A stretch of DNA of 64,000 nt from Mesorhizobium sp. 113-3-3 (GCF_016756495.1 NZ_AP023243.1:4282501-4346500); one strand, 5' to 3'. Shown: positions 26,325 to 36,798, counted from the stretch's first letter. The notes: generated from the letters alone by a model not told the origin. A program made the numbers and translations.

Positions 26325-26981
26325 CAAGCCGAACTCGTCCCATTTCTCCCTGGCCACGGGATCGCCGACCAGGAACTCAAAGCCGATGACGCTTTCGCCG
26401 TCCCGTGCGAGCTGGCATTTGAATTTCAGATTATACCAGTTTCTGCGACTGCGGAAAGCCGCGCCCTCCGCGGAGATCGTGGTGCCGCTGACCTTCTCCT
26501 CAGCCGTGGCGTAAGGCACGACGCGTTCCGGCCGAAAGTCCGCGCGCCATTGCCGGATCTGGTCCATCGCCTCGAGATTGCACAATTGCACCATGCGTTC
26601 GTCCGAAGCGAAGGTCGCGAGGTCGGCGCGCGCCTGCCGGCTGCGCGGATCGGCGAGCGTCTTGGCCGACAGCATTTCGGTCGGCCGAATCATGGCCGGC
26701 GCTGTGGGCGGTGCAGGTCGAGGAGCGCTCGGCGTTGGTGCCGGCGCGGGCGCCTGTGCCTCGGGAGGCGGTGCTGGCGCCGGCGGCGGCCTTGTCGAGG
26801 CCTCGAACTGCTGCGGCGTCAGAATATCGACCGACATCCGTTCCTCGTCCAGCCGCTTCGGCCGCTTCGGCAGCGGCATGAGCGCCAGCATGGCTGCCAG
26901 CAGCGCGTGGAGAGCAACCGAGGTTGAAATGCCCCATGGCGAGGCCTCGCCTCGAAGCGTGACGACCACCGGGCCGCGCAA
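26310..26981 (-). CDS. DUF930-like protein with membrane anchor and proline-rich linker
   Basis: A protein of about 223 residues. A single hydrophobic segment (STSVALHALLAAMLALMPLP) near the N-terminus is followed by a Pro/Ala-rich linker of about 45 residues, as in TonB-like proteins, then a C-terminal domain of about 120 residues with two cysteines (CNLEAMDQIRQW and FKCQLA) that resembles DUF930. It is probably anchored in the inner membrane with a periplasmic domain. Starts are unclear: TTG 26981 has GGGAA 8 nt upstream; TTG 27017 and GTG 26969 are alternatives. It overlaps or abuts the rarA stop at 26987. Function unknown. Confidence 0.7.
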   Translation of the reverse strand: MRGPVVVTLRGEASPWGISTSVALHALLAAMLALMPLPKRPKRLDEERMSVDILTPQQFEASTRPPPAPAPPPEAQAPAPAPTPSAPRPAPPTAPAMIRPTEMLSAKTLADPRSRQARADLATFASDERMVQLCNLEAMDQIRQWRADFRPERVVPYATAEEKVSGTTISAEGAAFRSRRNWYNLKFKCQLARDGESVIGFEFLVGDPVAREKWDEFGLPAVH

Positions 26982-26986
26982 GCCGG

Positions 26987-28294
26987 CTATTCCCGTTCCT
27001 TGCGCAGCTTCGCCCAATAATCGAGCCGCTTCCGGATGTCGCGCTCGAAGCCGCGCTCAGGCGGATCGTAGAAGGTCTGGCGGCCCATCTTCTCCGGAAA
27101 ATAGTCCTGGCCCGAAAAGGCGTCCGGTTCGTCATGGTCGTAGCGATAGCCCGCGCCGTAATCCTCTTCCTTCATCAGCTTGGTCGGCGCGTTGAGGATA
27201 TGCTTTGGCGGCAGCAGCGAGCCATGCTCCTTGGCAGCGCGCGTGGCGGCCTTGAAGGCGGTGTAGACGGCGTTGGATTTCGGCGCGGTGGCAAGATAGA
27301 CGGTGGCTTCGGCAAAGGCGAGTTCGCCCTCCGGAGAGCCCAGATAGTCGTAGGCGTCCTTGGCGGCGTTGGCGACGACCAGCGCCTGCGGATCGGCAAG
27401 GCCGATGTCCTCCATCGCCATGCGCACCAGCCGGCGGCCGAGATAGAGCGGATCCTCGCCGGCGTCGAACATGCGCGCGAGATAGTAGAGTGCCGCATCG
27501 GGATCGGAACCGCGCACCGATTTGTGCAGTGCAGAGATCAGATTGTAGTGGCCGTCCTGGCCCTTGTCGTAGATCGGCGCGCGGCGCTGGACGATGCGCT
27601 GCAGCCCTTCAGGGTCGAAGACCTCACCAGGCTTGGCGGCACGCCAGACCTCCTCGGCGAGCGTCAGCGAGGCGCGTCCGTCGCCATCGCTCATGCGGAT
27701 CAGCATGGCGCGGGCCTCGTCATCGAGCGGCAGCGCCCTGCCCTCCGTCTCTTCCGCCCGCACCATCAGCTTGGCGATGCTCTCCTCGCCGAGCGAATGA
27801 AAGACCATGACGCGCGCGCGCGACAACAGAGCCGCGTTGAGTTCGAAGGACGGATTCTCGGTCGTGGCGCCGACCAGAACGACCGTCCCATCCTCCATGA
27901 CCGGGAGAAAGGAATCCTGCTGGGCGCGGTTGAAGCGATGGATCTCGTCGACGAAAAGCAGGGTCTGGCGGCCGTTGGCGCGGCGCAGCTTGGCCGTCTC
28001 GAACACTTTCTTCAGGTCGGCAACGCCGGAAAACACCGCCGATATCTGCTCGAAGGCAAGGCTGGTCTCACCGGCAAGCAGCCTTGCCACCGTGGTCTTG
28101 CCGGTGCCCGGCGGCCCCCAGAAAATCATCGAACCGAGTGAGCCCGAGCCGATCAGCCGGGTCAGCGCGCCATCAGGGCCGGTCAGATGTTCCTGGCCGA
28201 CGACCTCGCCAAGGTTCTTTGGCCGCAGCCTGTCGGCCAGCGGCCGCCCGGGCGGCGCCTTTTCCGGTTCATCGACGCTGAACAGATCGGCCAT
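26987..28294 (-). CDS. rarA: Replication-associated recombination protein A (RarA/MgsA)
   Basis: AAA+ ATPase of 435 residues related to clamp loaders, acting at stalled replication forks. Walker A GPPGTGKT is at 60-67, Walker B FVDEIHRFN with Asp116-Glu117, sensor 1 GATTENPSF, and the arginine-finger region LLSRARV follows. The C-terminal tetramerisation part has DGHYNLISALHKSVRGSDPDAALYYLARM and LPPKHILNAPTKLMK, diagnostic of the family. It lies 41 bp downstream of the Do protease gene on the same strand, a common arrangement in related alphaproteobacteria. Confidence 0.95.
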   Translation of the reverse strand: MADLFSVDEPEKAPPGRPLADRLRPKNLGEVVGQEHLTGPDGALTRLIGSGSLGSMIFWGPPGTGKTTVARLLAGETSLAFEQISAVFSGVADLKKVFETAKLRRANGRQTLLFVDEIHRFNRAQQDSFLPVMEDGTVVLVGATTENPSFELNAALLSRARVMVFHSLGEESIAKLMVRAEETEGRALPLDDEARAMLIRMSDGDGRASLTLAEEVWRAAKPGEVFDPEGLQRIVQRRAPIYDKGQDGHYNLISALHKSVRGSDPDAALYYLARMFDAGEDPLYLGRRLVRMAMEDIGLADPQALVVANAAKDAYDYLGSPEGELAFAEATVYLATAPKSNAVYTAFKAATRAAKEHGSLLPPKHILNAPTKLMKEEDYGAGYRYDHDEPDAFSGQDYFPEKMGRQTFYDPPERGFERDIRKRLDYWAKLRKERE

Positions 28295-28335
28295 GCACTT
28301 CTTTTGGTTTGGAGCGCGATCCCTTCAGATCGAAC

Positions 28336-29829
28336 TCAGTAACGCAACACCTGGCGCAGTATCTGCCCGCCGCGCTCGACGGTAAAGCGCCACCAGCGCG
28401 TATCCTGCTGGGCTACCTGAGCCAGCGTCGCGGCGGTATCGATGGTGGTGCCGTTGACCTCGCGCACGATGTCGCCCGGCAGGAAGCCGAAATCGGCGGC
28501 CGGCGAATCACGATTGACATCGATCACGGTGACGCCCTTGAGATCGGTGCGCAGGCCAAGCTTCTGGGCAAGGCGCGGCGACAGTTCCGCGACCTTGGCG
28601 CCCGAGAACGGGCTGCGGCCATGCAGCGTAACTTCCGAGGCTTTCGCACCTTCCGGCGCGCGCTCCAGCGCGATGTCCATCGCCGCCTGCTGGCCCTTGG
28701 TCAGGATCGCGAAATTCGCCTTGGTGCCGATCGACAGCGTCGCCATGCGATAGTCCAGCGCCTCGATGCTCTCGACCGGCTTGCCGTTGATCTGCAGCAC
28801 GACATCGCCCGCCTTCAGCCCGGCCTTGCCGGCTGGTCCCGTGGCGTCGACCGAAGAGACGAGCGCACCGGTCGGCTTTTCCATGCCGAGCGATTCGGCG
28901 ATCTGCGGCGTCACCGCCTCGAACTCGGCGCCGATATAGGGACGTTCGAAGAAGTCGAGGCCGGCCTTGGCGGCATCGGCGAAAGCCCGCACCATATTGG
29001 CGGGGATGGCGAAGCCGATGCCGATCGAGCCGCCGCTGCGGCTGTAGATGGCGGTGTTGATGCCGACCAGTTGGCCGCCCATGTTGATCAGCGCGCCGCC
29101 GGAATTGCCGGGATTGATGGCCGCGTCGGTCTGGATGAAATAGCCCGAATCCGAGACGCCGATATGACTGCGGGCAAGTGCCGAAACAATGCCGCTGGTG
29201 GTGGTCTGGCCCACGCCGAAGGGGTTGCCGATGGCCAGCACCAGGTCGCCGACCTCGAGCGCGTCGGAATCGCCAATGGCGATGACCGGGAACGGCTTGT
29301 CGGATTCGATCTTGAGCACGGCGAGATCGAGCGTCTCGTCCTTCAGCATCACCTTCGAGGTGAACTCACGGCCGTCGGCGGTCGCCACCTTGACCTCGTC
29401 GGCATCCTTGATGACGTGGAAATTGGTGACGATGACGCCGCTCGGATCGACGAGCACGCCCGAGCCGAGCGAGGACTGCGCGCGCGGCTGGGCGCGGCCG
29501 AAAAACTCCTCGAAGAACGGATCGCCTTCAAAAGGCGATGTGACCTTGGCCGTCTGCGAAGCATAGACGTTGACCACGGCGGGCGCCGTCTGCTTGACCA
29601 GCGGCGCGAACGAAAGCTGCACCTCTTCGCGGCCGAACGGCACGCGCTTGTCGGGTCCTGAGGTGGCGTTCTCGCCCTCGACGCCATGCAGCAGATCGGT
29701 CAGCACGTCAGACAGGCCCGGATCGGCGGGCTTTGCGGCGTCTTCGGCGAACGCCTGCCGGACTGCCGGTGCGGCTGCGAACACCATGAAGGCGCAGAGC
29801 AGGACAAGGGACAGTCTTTTGGCGCGCAT
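28336..29829 (-). CDS. degP: Periplasmic Do-family serine protease (DegP/DegQ/MucD type)
   Basis: Periplasmic HtrA protease/chaperone of 497 residues. A signal peptide (MRAKRLSLVLLCAFMVFAAAP, cut near AFAED) is followed by the trypsin-like domain with His138 (TNFHVIKDA), Asp169 (LDLAVLKI) and Ser243 (NPGNSGGAL), then two PDZ domains (about 285-380 and 405-490, seen as GPAGKAGLKAGDVVLQING and DSPAADFGFLPGDIVREVNG). ATG 29829 follows GGAGG at a good distance. It is 180 bp downstream of rplQ and its terminator, so it probably has its own promoter, and it leads into rarA. Confidence 0.93.
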   Translation of the reverse strand: MRAKRLSLVLLCAFMVFAAAPAVRQAFAEDAAKPADPGLSDVLTDLLHGVEGENATSGPDKRVPFGREEVQLSFAPLVKQTAPAVVNVYASQTAKVTSPFEGDPFFEEFFGRAQPRAQSSLGSGVLVDPSGVIVTNFHVIKDADEVKVATADGREFTSKVMLKDETLDLAVLKIESDKPFPVIAIGDSDALEVGDLVLAIGNPFGVGQTTTSGIVSALARSHIGVSDSGYFIQTDAAINPGNSGGALINMGGQLVGINTAIYSRSGGSIGIGFAIPANMVRAFADAAKAGLDFFERPYIGAEFEAVTPQIAESLGMEKPTGALVSSVDATGPAGKAGLKAGDVVLQINGKPVESIEALDYRMATLSIGTKANFAILTKGQQAAMDIALERAPEGAKASEVTLHGRSPFSGAKVAELSPRLAQKLGLRTDLKGVTVIDVNRDSPAADFGFLPGDIVREVNGTTIDTAATLAQVAQQDTRWWRFTVERGGQILRQVLRY

Positions 29830-29961
29830 TCGCGAATCCTCCAAGGCAAGTTCGGGCGCATTGTCCCGACGATTGTGCAAAATGAAAGGCTAAGCCGCTG
29901 AAATCCGATTATTTTCGAGCCGGCGGATCTTTCCGGGCGTGCTCTAAACCGCGAAGGACAT

Positions 29962-29985
29962 GAAAAAGGGGCCCGCAGGCCCCTC
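29962..29985 (-). terminator. Terminator after rplQ
   Basis: On the minus strand GGGGCC-TGCG-GGCCCC is followed by TTTTTC, 25 bp past the rplQ stop. It closes the long ribosomal cluster. Confidence 0.8.
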
Positions 29986-30009
29986 AATTCATTCCGGAAA
30001 GACGTGGCC

Positions 30010-30441
30010 TTATGCGGCGGCGGCTTCCTCGTCGGTGCCTTCGGCTTCGAGGCGAGCGCGGTCGCCCGCGCCCTTGGCCGAGGTGTCGCGATCGACGAAC
30101 TCGATGACGGCCATCGCGGCGTTGTCGCCGTGACGGAAGCCTGCCTTCATGATGCGCAGATAGCCGCCGTTGCGGTTGGCGTAACGCGGGGCGATGGTGT
30201 CGAACAGGCGCTTGACGACGCCTTCATTGCCGATCTGCGCGATCACCTGGCGGCGGGCGTGCAGGTCGCCGCGCTTGCCGAGCGTCACCAGCTTCTCGAC
30301 GATCGGACGCAGGTCCTTCGCCTTCGGCAGGGTGGTGACGATCTGCTCGTGCTCGAGCAGCGACACGGCGAGGTTGGCGAACATCGACTTGCGATGGCTA
30401 ATGCTTCTGGCGAAGCGACGGCCCTTGAAACCGTGGCGCAT
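30010..30441 (-). CDS. rplQ: 50S ribosomal protein L17
   Basis: L17, a protein at the exit-tunnel side of the large subunit. The N-terminus [20 protein letters not shown] is diagnostic; 143 residues include the acidic C-terminal extension usual in alphaproteobacteria (about 115-143, rich in Glu and Ala). Last gene of the alpha operon, 104 bp after rpoA. Confidence 0.97.
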   Translation of the reverse strand: MRHGFKGRRFARSISHRKSMFANLAVSLLEHEQIVTTLPKAKDLRPIVEKLVTLGKRGDLHARRQVIAQIGNEGVVKRLFDTIAPRYANRNGGYLRIMKAGFRHGDNAAMAVIEFVDRDTSAKGAGDRARLEAEGTDEEAAAA

Positions 30442-30545
30442 GGCTCTTTTCCTTCTTCAGTTGTTCAAGAGGCCAGGGCCTCTGATGGTTTTCCGCATGA
30501 CCGTCGGATCGGGCGGCTCACGCCGCCGATCCTTGGAATTCATGC

Positions 30546-31556
30546 TCAATATTGGTCTTCGTAACGCTTGGCGAGGTCTTCGATGTTCTCCGGCGGCCAG
30601 TCCGGCACTTCCATGCCGAGGTGCAGGCCCATCGCCGCCAAGACTTCCTTGATCTCGTTCAGCGACTTGCGGCCGAAGTTCGGGGTGCGCAGCATCTCGG
30701 CTTCGGTCTTCTGGATGAGATCGCCGATGTAGACGATGTTGTCGTTCTTCAGGCAGTTGGCCGAACGCACCGAAAGTTCGAGTTCGTCGACCTTCTTGAG
30801 CAGCGCCGGGTTGAAGGCAAGCTCGGTGACGGCTTCGGCGGCGACTTCCTTCTGCGGCTCGTCGAAGTTGACGAACAGGCCGAGCTGGTCCTGCAGGATG
30901 CGGGCGGCGAAGGCCACCGCGTCCTCGCCCGAGATCGAACCGTCGGTCTCGATGGTCATGGTCAGCTTGTCATAGTCGAGAACCTGGCCCTCGCGGGTGT
31001 TCTCGACCTTGTAGGAGACCTTCTTGACCGGCGAATAGAGGCTGTCGACCGGGATCAGGCCGATCGGCGCGTCCTCGGCGCGATTGCGCTCGGCGGGGAC
31101 GTAGCCCTTGCCGGTGTCGACGGTGAATTCCATGCGGATTTCAGCGCCTTCGTCCAGCGTGCAGATGACGTGGTCGGGGTTGAGTATCTCGACATCGCCA
31201 ACCGTCTGGATGTCGCCGGCGAGAACCGCACCGGGTCCCTGCTTGCGCACGACCATGCGCTTGGGGCCATCGCCTTCCATGCGGATGGCGATTTCCTTGA
31301 TGTTGAGGACGATGTCGGTCACGTCCTCGCGCACGCCGGCGATGGACGAGAATTCATGCAGAACGCCGTCGATCTGCACGGCGGTGACGGCCGCACCGCG
31401 CAGTGAAGACAGAAGCACGCGGCGCAGCGCGTTGCCCAGGGTGAGGCCAAAGCCGCGCTCGAGCGGCTCGGCCACCAGCGTGGTCAGCGTCTTCTTCTTC
31501 GACGAGAACTCGATCTTGTTCGGCTTGATCAGTTCCTGCCAATTTTTCTGGATCAT
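30546..31556 (-). CDS. rpoA: RNA polymerase alpha subunit
   Basis: RpoA of 336 residues. The N-terminal dimerisation domain has [33 protein letters not shown] sequence around residues 20-50, and the C-terminal domain carries the helix-hairpin-helix segment ([18 protein letters not shown]) that binds UP elements and activators. Start [14 protein letters not shown] was preferred over a frame extended by ten residues. It lies between rpsK and rplQ as in most bacteria. Confidence 0.97.
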
Positions 31557-31660
31557 GATGCTTTCCTTCCGTTGACCCGCCACCATCCAATCGTGGCGGG
31601 CGACCTGGAATACCGCGGAGGAACGCCCCTGTGGGCGTTCGCGCGGCGTTCGGTAATTTC

Positions 31661-32050
31661 TTAGACGCGGCGCTTCTTGCGCGGGCGGCAGCCATTGTGC
31701 GGGATCGGCGTCACATCACGGATCGAAGTGATGGTGAAGCCGGCCGCCTGCAGAGCGCGCAGAGCCGATTCACGACCCGAACCAGGTCCGCAGACCTCGA
31801 CTTCGAGCATGCGCATGCCGTGTTCCTGGGCCTTCTTGGCAACGTCCTCGGCAGCCATCTGGGCGGCGAACGGGGTCGACTTGCGCGAGCCCTTGAAGCC
31901 CTGGGCACCGGCCGACGACCAGGCAATCGAATTGCCCTGCGCATCGGTGATGGTGATCATCGTGTTGTTGAAGGTCGAATTGACGTGGGCAACGCCCGAC
32001 GAGATATTCTTGCGTTCGCGACGGCGAACACGAGCGGCTTCCTTGGCCAT
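31661..32050 (-). CDS. rpsK: 30S ribosomal protein S11
   Basis: S11 of 129 residues, part of the platform of the small subunit. Diagnostic stretches are [37 protein letters not shown] and the C-terminal [11 protein letters not shown]. It is separated from rpsM by 157 bp that hold a palindromic repeat, unusual inside this operon. Confidence 0.97.
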
Positions 32051-32106
32051 GATAGTCCTTTCAGTTGATCTCTACACCGCCGTAATGCCAGCGGCTCCAC
32101 CTTCGT

Positions 32107-32206
32107 AAAGGAGTAGGGGAATAGGGCAGTAAGGGAGTAGGGAAGAATGCAACCCGATTGGCGGGCATTCCCCACTGCCTTACTCCCCTACTCCCTTATT
32201 CCCTAA
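32107..32206. repeat. Imperfect palindromic repeat of GGGAGTA/GGGAATA units between rpsM and rpsK
   Basis: The left arm (about 32107-32150) consists of runs such as AAAGGAGTAGGGGAATAGGG, and the right arm (about 32164-32206) holds the reverse complement pattern (CATTCCCCACTGCCTTACTC and on). The arms could form a long imperfect hairpin in the mRNA. The low-complexity, GTA-spaced purine composition is unlike flanking genes. Confidence 0.8.
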
Positions 32207-32207
32207 A

Positions 32208-32576
32208 TTACTTCTTCTTGCCGGCGATCGACTTGGCCGGGCCCTTGCGGGTGCGTGCATTGGTGTGCGTGCGCTGGCCGCGAACCGGCAGCGAGCGGCG
32301 GTGACGCAGGCCGCGGTAGCAGCCGAGGTCCATGAGACGCTTGATGTTCATCGACACTTCGCGGCGCAGGTCGCCTTCGACCTGGTAGTCGCGGTCGATG
32401 GTCTCGCGGATCTGCAGCACTTCCGCGTCGGTCAGCTGGTTGACACGGCGCTCGGCCGGGATGCCGACCTTGTCGACGATCTCCTGAGCGAACTTCTTGC
32501 CAATGCCGTGAATGTACTGAAGCGCGATGACGACGCGCTTGTTGGTCGGAATGTTGACGCCGGCTATACGAGCCAT
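32208..32576 (-). CDS. rpsM: 30S ribosomal protein S13
   Basis: S13 of 122 residues, contacting tRNA and the central protuberance. [15 protein letters not shown] at the start, the H2TH region [13 protein letters not shown] and the C-terminal [20 protein letters not shown] identify it. Start chosen at MARIAG; the longer frame adds ten unsupported residues. Confidence 0.97.
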   Translation of the reverse strand: MARIAGVNIPTNKRVVIALQYIHGIGKKFAQEIVDKVGIPAERRVNQLTDAEVLQIRETIDRDYQVEGDLRREVSMNIKRLMDLGCYRGLRHRRSLPVRGQRTHTNARTRKGPAKSIAGKKK

Positions 32577-32795
32577 GTTCTTTCCTTCTCCATGTGGGCC
32601 GGCCAACCTTCAAAAACAAGGTCGTCCCGGCGCTGTCAAAGTTGCCCCGCGTCCGGTGGAGGCCGGCCCTTGCGGGAGTTTCCAGTTCAAAGCGACTGCC
32701 TTGCCCTTGCGGACAAGCAAAGTTCGCAGCTGATAGGAAGACGGGCCGCCATACCGCAGCGAGCCGCTCCCGTCAAGCCTAATCTTTAGATTCCG
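32577..32795. other. Gap between adk and rpsM
   Basis: 219 bp with no gene. It might hold an internal promoter for the rpsM-rpsK-rpoA-rplQ part, but no clear -35/-10 pair or terminator was found. Confidence 0.35.
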
Positions 32796-33392
32796 TTACC
32801 GCGCTTTGGCGGCCGCCTCCAGCACGGCTTCGATCTCGGCGGTAACCGCGTCGATGCTGGCCATGCCGTCGACCGTCTTGAGCTTGCCTTTGGCGTAATA
32901 ATAGCCGGTCAGCGGAGCGGTCTTCTTGTAGTACTCGCGCAGGCGTTCTTCGAACACCGCGGGATTGTCGTCCTTGCGCACCGGCTGGCCGGCGGCCTTG
33001 GCGTCCTCGGCGCGCTTGACGATGCGGCCGACCAGGGCCCTATCGTCGACTACCAGTTCGATGACCGTGTCGAGGCCGATGCCACGTTCGGAAAGCATCG
33101 ATTCAACCGCATCGGCCTGCACCAGCGTACGCGGGTAGCCGTCGAGGATGAATCCCTTGGCGCAGTCCGCCTGGTCGATGCGCTCGGCGACGATGGCGTT
33201 GACAATGGCGTCGGACACCAGTTCACCGGCATCCATCACCGCCTTGGCACGCTTGCCGACTTCGGAACCGGCCTGAACGGCGGCACGCAGCATGTCACCC
33301 GTCGAGAGCTGGGGTATGCCGTGTTTTTCTACCAGTCTTTGTGCTTGTGTCCCCTTGCCCGCCCCTGGCGGCCCAAGCAAAATCAACCTCAT
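32796..33392 (-). CDS. adk: Adenylate kinase, short-LID type
   Basis: Converts AMP and ATP to two ADP. The P-loop [10 protein letters not shown] (7-16), the AMP-site TGDMLRAAV and DGYPRT are present. At 198 residues the LID is short ([14 protein letters not shown]) and lacks the zinc-binding cysteines of long-form bacterial enzymes. The start ATG overlaps the secY stop by 4 bp (ATGA), indicating translational coupling. Confidence 0.96.
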   Translation of the reverse strand: MRLILLGPPGAGKGTQAQRLVEKHGIPQLSTGDMLRAAVQAGSEVGKRAKAVMDAGELVSDAIVNAIVAERIDQADCAKGFILDGYPRTLVQADAVESMLSERGIGLDTVIELVVDDRALVGRIVKRAEDAKAAGQPVRKDDNPAVFEERLREYYKKTAPLTGYYYAKGKLKTVDGMASIDAVTAEIEAVLEAAAKAR

Positions 33393-34729
33393 CTGGCTTT
33401 CTTCCCCCCGCGCAGCTTCGACTTCTTGATCAGGCCTTCATACTGGTGCGCGATCAGGTGGCCCTGAATCTGCGCAACCGTATCGAGCGTGACACTGACC
33501 ACGATCAGAAGCGATGTGCCACCAAGGTAGAATGGTACGCCAGTCGCCGAGATCAGGAACTCCGGCAGCAGGCACACCAGCACCAGATAGATGGCGCCGA
33601 CGACGGTGATGCGGGTGAGAACGTAATCGATGTAATCGGCGGTGCGCTCGCCTGGACGATAGCCCGGGATGAAGCCCGAATGCTTCTTGAGCTGGTCGGC
33701 GGTGTCCTTCGGGTTGAAGACAATCGCTGTATAGAAGAAGGCGAAGAACACGATCATCGCCGCGTAAAACAGCATGTAGAGCGGCTGGCCGTGGCCAAGC
33801 GACGCCAGGATGGTGCTGGCCCAGGCCGGCATGTTGGTCGTCTGCGAGAAGCCGGCGATGGTGGCCGGCAGCAGCAGCAGCGACGACGCGAAGATCGGCG
33901 GGATGACGCCCGACGTGTTGAGCTTCAGCGGCAGATGCGAGGTATCGCCCTGGAACATGCGGTTGCCGACCTGGCGCTTCGGATACTGGATCAGCAGGCG
34001 GCGCTGGGCGCGCTCGAAGAACACGATGAGCGCGATGACGACAATGGCGAGCACGATGATCGCCAGGATCAGGCCGGTCGAGAGAGCACCGGTGCGGCCG
34101 AGTTCCAGCGTGCCGGAAATGGCATGCGGCAGGCCGGCGACGATGCCGGAGAAGATGATCAGCGAAATGCCGTTGCCGATGCCGCGCGCGGTGATCTGCT
34201 CGCCGAGCCACATCAGGAACATGGTGCCGCCGACCAGGGTGACGACGGTGGAAATGCGGAAGAACATGCCGGGATCGCTGACGATGCCGTTGCCGTTCTC
34301 AAGTCCGACCGAAATGCCGTAGGCCTGCACCAGTGCCAGAAGCACGGTGCCGTAGCGCGTGTACTGGTTGATGACCTTGCGGCCCTGCTCGCCTTCCTTC
34401 TTCAGCGCTTCCAGCGACGGGATGACCGAGGTCATCAGCTGCATGATGATGGAGGCGGAGATGTAAGGCATGATGCCGAGCGCGAAGATCGCCATGCGCT
34501 GCACGGCGCCGCCGGCGAACATGTTGAACATGCCAAGCACGCCCTTGCTCTGCGAGGAGAAGGCCTGGGCGAAGGCGTCGGGATTGATTCCGGGAAGCGG
34601 GATGTAGGTACCGAGGCGGTAGACGAGCAGCGCGCCGATGGTGAACCAGATGCGTTTCTTCAGGTCCTCCGCCTTGGCGAAGGCCGAGAAATTCAGATTC
34701 GAGGCTAGTTGTTCAGCAGCCGAAGCCAT
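33389..34729 (-). CDS. secY: Protein translocase subunit SecY
   Basis: Central channel subunit of the Sec translocon, 446 residues with ten hydrophobic segments. Recognisable are [15 protein letters not shown] in the first loop, the plug-region glycines, [17 protein letters not shown] and [20 protein letters not shown] C-terminal loop with the motif [10 protein letters not shown]. It lies in the spc operon between rplO and adk. Confidence 0.97.
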   Translation of the reverse strand: MASAAEQLASNLNFSAFAKAEDLKKRIWFTIGALLVYRLGTYIPLPGINPDAFAQAFSSQSKGVLGMFNMFAGGAVQRMAIFALGIMPYISASIIMQLMTSVIPSLEALKKEGEQGRKVINQYTRYGTVLLALVQAYGISVGLENGNGIVSDPGMFFRISTVVTLVGGTMFLMWLGEQITARGIGNGISLIIFSGIVAGLPHAISGTLELGRTGALSTGLILAIIVLAIVVIALIVFFERAQRRLLIQYPKRQVGNRMFQGDTSHLPLKLNTSGVIPPIFASSLLLLPATIAGFSQTTNMPAWASTILASLGHGQPLYMLFYAAMIVFFAFFYTAIVFNPKDTADQLKKHSGFIPGYRPGERTADYIDYVLTRITVVGAIYLVLVCLLPEFLISATGVPFYLGGTSLLIVVSVTLDTVAQIQGHLIAHQYEGLIKKSKLRGGKKAR

Positions 34730-34824
34730 GCCTGATTCTCCGCTTGGTAACGCTTGATGGCCCGTGAGGTCAGGCGGTGCGTTTCACCGAAGCTCACGAG
34801 ATAAGCTCCGGGCTCTAAACATGC

Positions 34825-34850
34825 AAGCGGCCGCGTTGACGCGGCCGCTT
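34825..34850. repeat. Perfect hairpin in the rplO-secY gap
   Basis: AAGCGGCCGCG (34825-34835) pairs fully with CGCGGCCGCTT (34840-34850) around TTGA. No U-tract follows on the coding strand, so it is more likely an RNA processing or stability element than a terminator. Confidence 0.7.
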
Positions 34851-34923
34851 AATTGAGCAGATCAAAGCACAATCGCGAGCAAAAATGGGATCCCGTTTCT
34901 GCCGATCGCGCTTCAAATTGCCG

Positions 34924-35397
34924 TTACTCGGCAGCTGCCTTTTCCGGCAACTTGATCGAGCCGCCGGCCTTTTCGATCTTCTCGATCGCGGCCTTGGAGG
35001 CACCGGCGACGTCGAAGGCAAGCTTGGCCTTCAGTTCGCCATCGGACAACACGCGCACGCCATCCTTGACGCGGCGGATGACGCCGGCGGCGACAAGCGC
35101 CTCGGCCGTCACGGTTGCCTTGGCGTCGAGCTTCTTGGCGTCGACGGCTTCCTGGATGCGGGCCAGCGACACGACAACGAAGCTCTTGGCGAAGATGTTG
35201 TTGAAGCCACGCTTCGGCAGACGCCTGTAGAGTGGCATCTGGCCACCCTCGAAGCCGTTGATGGCGACGCCGGAGCGCGCCTTCTGGCCCTTGACGCCGC
35301 GACCGGCGGTCTTGCCCGAGCCGGAACCGATGCCACGGCCGAGACGCTTCTTGGAATGCGTCGCGCCGTCCTTGTCACGCAGATCGTTGAGTTTCAT
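34924..35397 (-). CDS. rplO: 50S ribosomal protein L15
   Basis: L15 of 157 residues. The N-terminal [34 protein letters not shown] pattern (Gly/Lys/Arg-rich tail reaching into 23S rRNA) and RLPKRGF are diagnostic. It is followed by an unusually long 194-bp gap with a hairpin before secY. Confidence 0.97.
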   Translation of the reverse strand: MKLNDLRDKDGATHSKKRLGRGIGSGSGKTAGRGVKGQKARSGVAINGFEGGQMPLYRRLPKRGFNNIFAKSFVVVSLARIQEAVDAKKLDAKATVTAEALVAAGVIRRVKDGVRVLSDGELKAKLAFDVAGASKAAIEKIEKAGGSIKLPEKAAAE

Positions 35398-35419
35398 CTG
35401 AGTTCTCCTGCGCTTTGGC

Positions 35420-35617
35420 TCAGCCCTCGTCCACGACGCGGACGAGATGCTGAACGGCGGCGATCATGCCGCGCACGGAAGGCGTATCTTCCAGCGTGCG
35501 CTGCTTGTGCATCTTGTTGAGGCCGAGGCCGACCAGCGTCGCGCGCTGTTCCTTCGGACGGCGGATCGGCGAACCGATCTGCTCAACGGTGATGGTCTTG
35601 GTTGCTTTCTTGGCCAT
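35420..35617 (-). CDS. rpmD: 50S ribosomal protein L30
   Basis: L30 of 65 residues: [31 protein letters not shown] is the family pattern. ATG 35617 is preferred; an ATG two codons upstream is possible. It is 22 bp upstream of rplO. Confidence 0.95.
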   Translation of the reverse strand: MAKKATKTITVEQIGSPIRRPKEQRATLVGLGLNKMHKQRTLEDTPSVRGMIAAVQHLVRVVDEG

Positions 35618-35641
35618 GGTCAAAATCCCTGGTCAGATCGA

Positions 35642-36211
35642 CTATTCTTCAGCCGCTACGGCGGTGCCGCGGCGGGCCTGAAGGGTCGAATACTTGATGC
35701 CGCGCGCGGCAGCCACATCCTTGGGATGCATCTGGCTCTTCAGCGCATCGAAGGTGGCGCGAACCATGTTGTACGGGTTCGACGAACCCATCGACTTGGC
35801 GACCACGTCATGCATGCCGAGCGTCTCGAAAACGGCGCGCATCGGGCCGCCGGCGATGATGCCGGTACCCTGCTTGGCGGCGCGCAGCAGAACACGTCCG
35901 GCGCCCCAACGTCCCTCGACGTCGTGATGCAGCGTGCGGCCCGAGCGCAGCGGCACGAAGATCATGTCGCGCTTTGCCGATTCGGTTGCCTTGCGGATGG
36001 CTTCCGGCACTTCGCGTGCCTTGCCGTGACCGAAGCCGACGCGGCCCTTCTGGTCGCCGACGACGACGAGTGCGGCGAAACCGAAGCGGCGGCCACCCTT
36101 GACGACCTTGGCGACGCGATTGATGTGGACCAGCTTGTCCACCATGCCGTCGTCGCGCTCTTCGCGCTCACGCTCGCGGCCGCGGCCGCCTTCCCTACGT
36201 TCCTGTGCCAT
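35642..36211 (-). CDS. rpsE: 30S ribosomal protein S5
   Basis: S5 of 189 residues, involved in decoding accuracy. An Arg/Glu-rich N-terminal tail (about 1-22) precedes the double-stranded RNA-binding domain ([19 protein letters not shown]) and the C-terminal domain with [23 protein letters not shown] 36211 has AAGGA upstream. Confidence 0.97.
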   Translation of the reverse strand: MAQERREGGRGREREREERDDGMVDKLVHINRVAKVVKGGRRFGFAALVVVGDQKGRVGFGHGKAREVPEAIRKATESAKRDMIFVPLRSGRTLHHDVEGRWGAGRVLLRAAKQGTGIIAGGPMRAVFETLGMHDVVAKSMGSSNPYNMVRATFDALKSQMHPKDVAAARGIKYSTLQARRGTAVAAEE

Positions 36212-36298
36212 ATCCTGTTCCTTGTTTTTTTCCGGAAGCACGGTTGATGATGATATCCGGCGCCTCTGTGGGTCACCGGGGGCGAATTATTTTCCTTT

Positions 36299-36342
36299 GC
36301 ATGATCTTGTCCGAAAAGTCTGCAACTTTTCGGGATCAAGCA
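36299..36342. repeat. Rhizobial-type palindromic repeat, copy 1 (rplR-rpsE gap)
   Basis: A palindrome with core CCGAAAAGTCTGCAACTTTTCGG and outer GCATGATC/GATCAAGC arms. It abuts the rplR stop codon. Elements of this sequence type are, from memory, abundant between rhizobial genes. A related copy lies at 36799. Confidence 0.8.
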
Positions 36343-36702
36343 TCAGAAGCTGAGACCACCTTCGCGGGCGGCTTCAGCCAAAGCCTTTACGCGGCCGTGA
36401 TAGATGTACGGGCCACGGTCGAAGACGACTTCCTTGACACCGGCCTTGGTGGCGCGCTCGGCGATCAGCTTGCCGATCGCGGCGGCGGCGGCGGTGTCGG
36501 CGCCGGTCTTGAGCGAACCCTTGAGGTCCTTCTCGAGCGTCGAAGCAGCGGCGATGGTGTGGCCCTTGGCGTCGTCGATCACCTGGACGTAGATGTTCTT
36601 CGAGGTGCGGTGGACCGACAGACGCGGACGCTCGCCGGCGACCTTCCTGATCTGGCGGCGAACGCGCTGCGCACGGCGCTGCGTGGATTCCTTGGTACCC
36701 AT
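36343..36702 (-). CDS. rplR: 50S ribosomal protein L18
   Basis: L18 of 119 residues, a 5S rRNA-binding protein. [26 protein letters not shown] and the C-terminal [24 protein letters not shown] identify it. Both flanking gaps carry copies of one palindromic repeat. ATG 36702 was chosen with AAGGAAG upstream. Confidence 0.97.
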   Translation of the reverse strand: MGTKESTQRRAQRVRRQIRKVAGERPRLSVHRTSKNIYVQVIDDAKGHTIAAASTLEKDLKGSLKTGADTAAAAAIGKLIAERATKAGVKEVVFDRGPYIYHGRVKALAEAAREGGLSF

Positions 36703-36798
36703 GATGGTCTTCCTTGCCTTCAAAAAACGGGGGCCGCCATATGCGGTAGGCGAAAACGCCTCCCGCGGCCGCTCCCCGCGGCGTTACACTTCCTTGGC

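Noticed and set aside
33341..34708. 455-codon plus-strand frame antisense to secY
   Set aside because: The predicted product is extremely rich in Asp, Arg and His and mirrors the hydrophobic codons of SecY.
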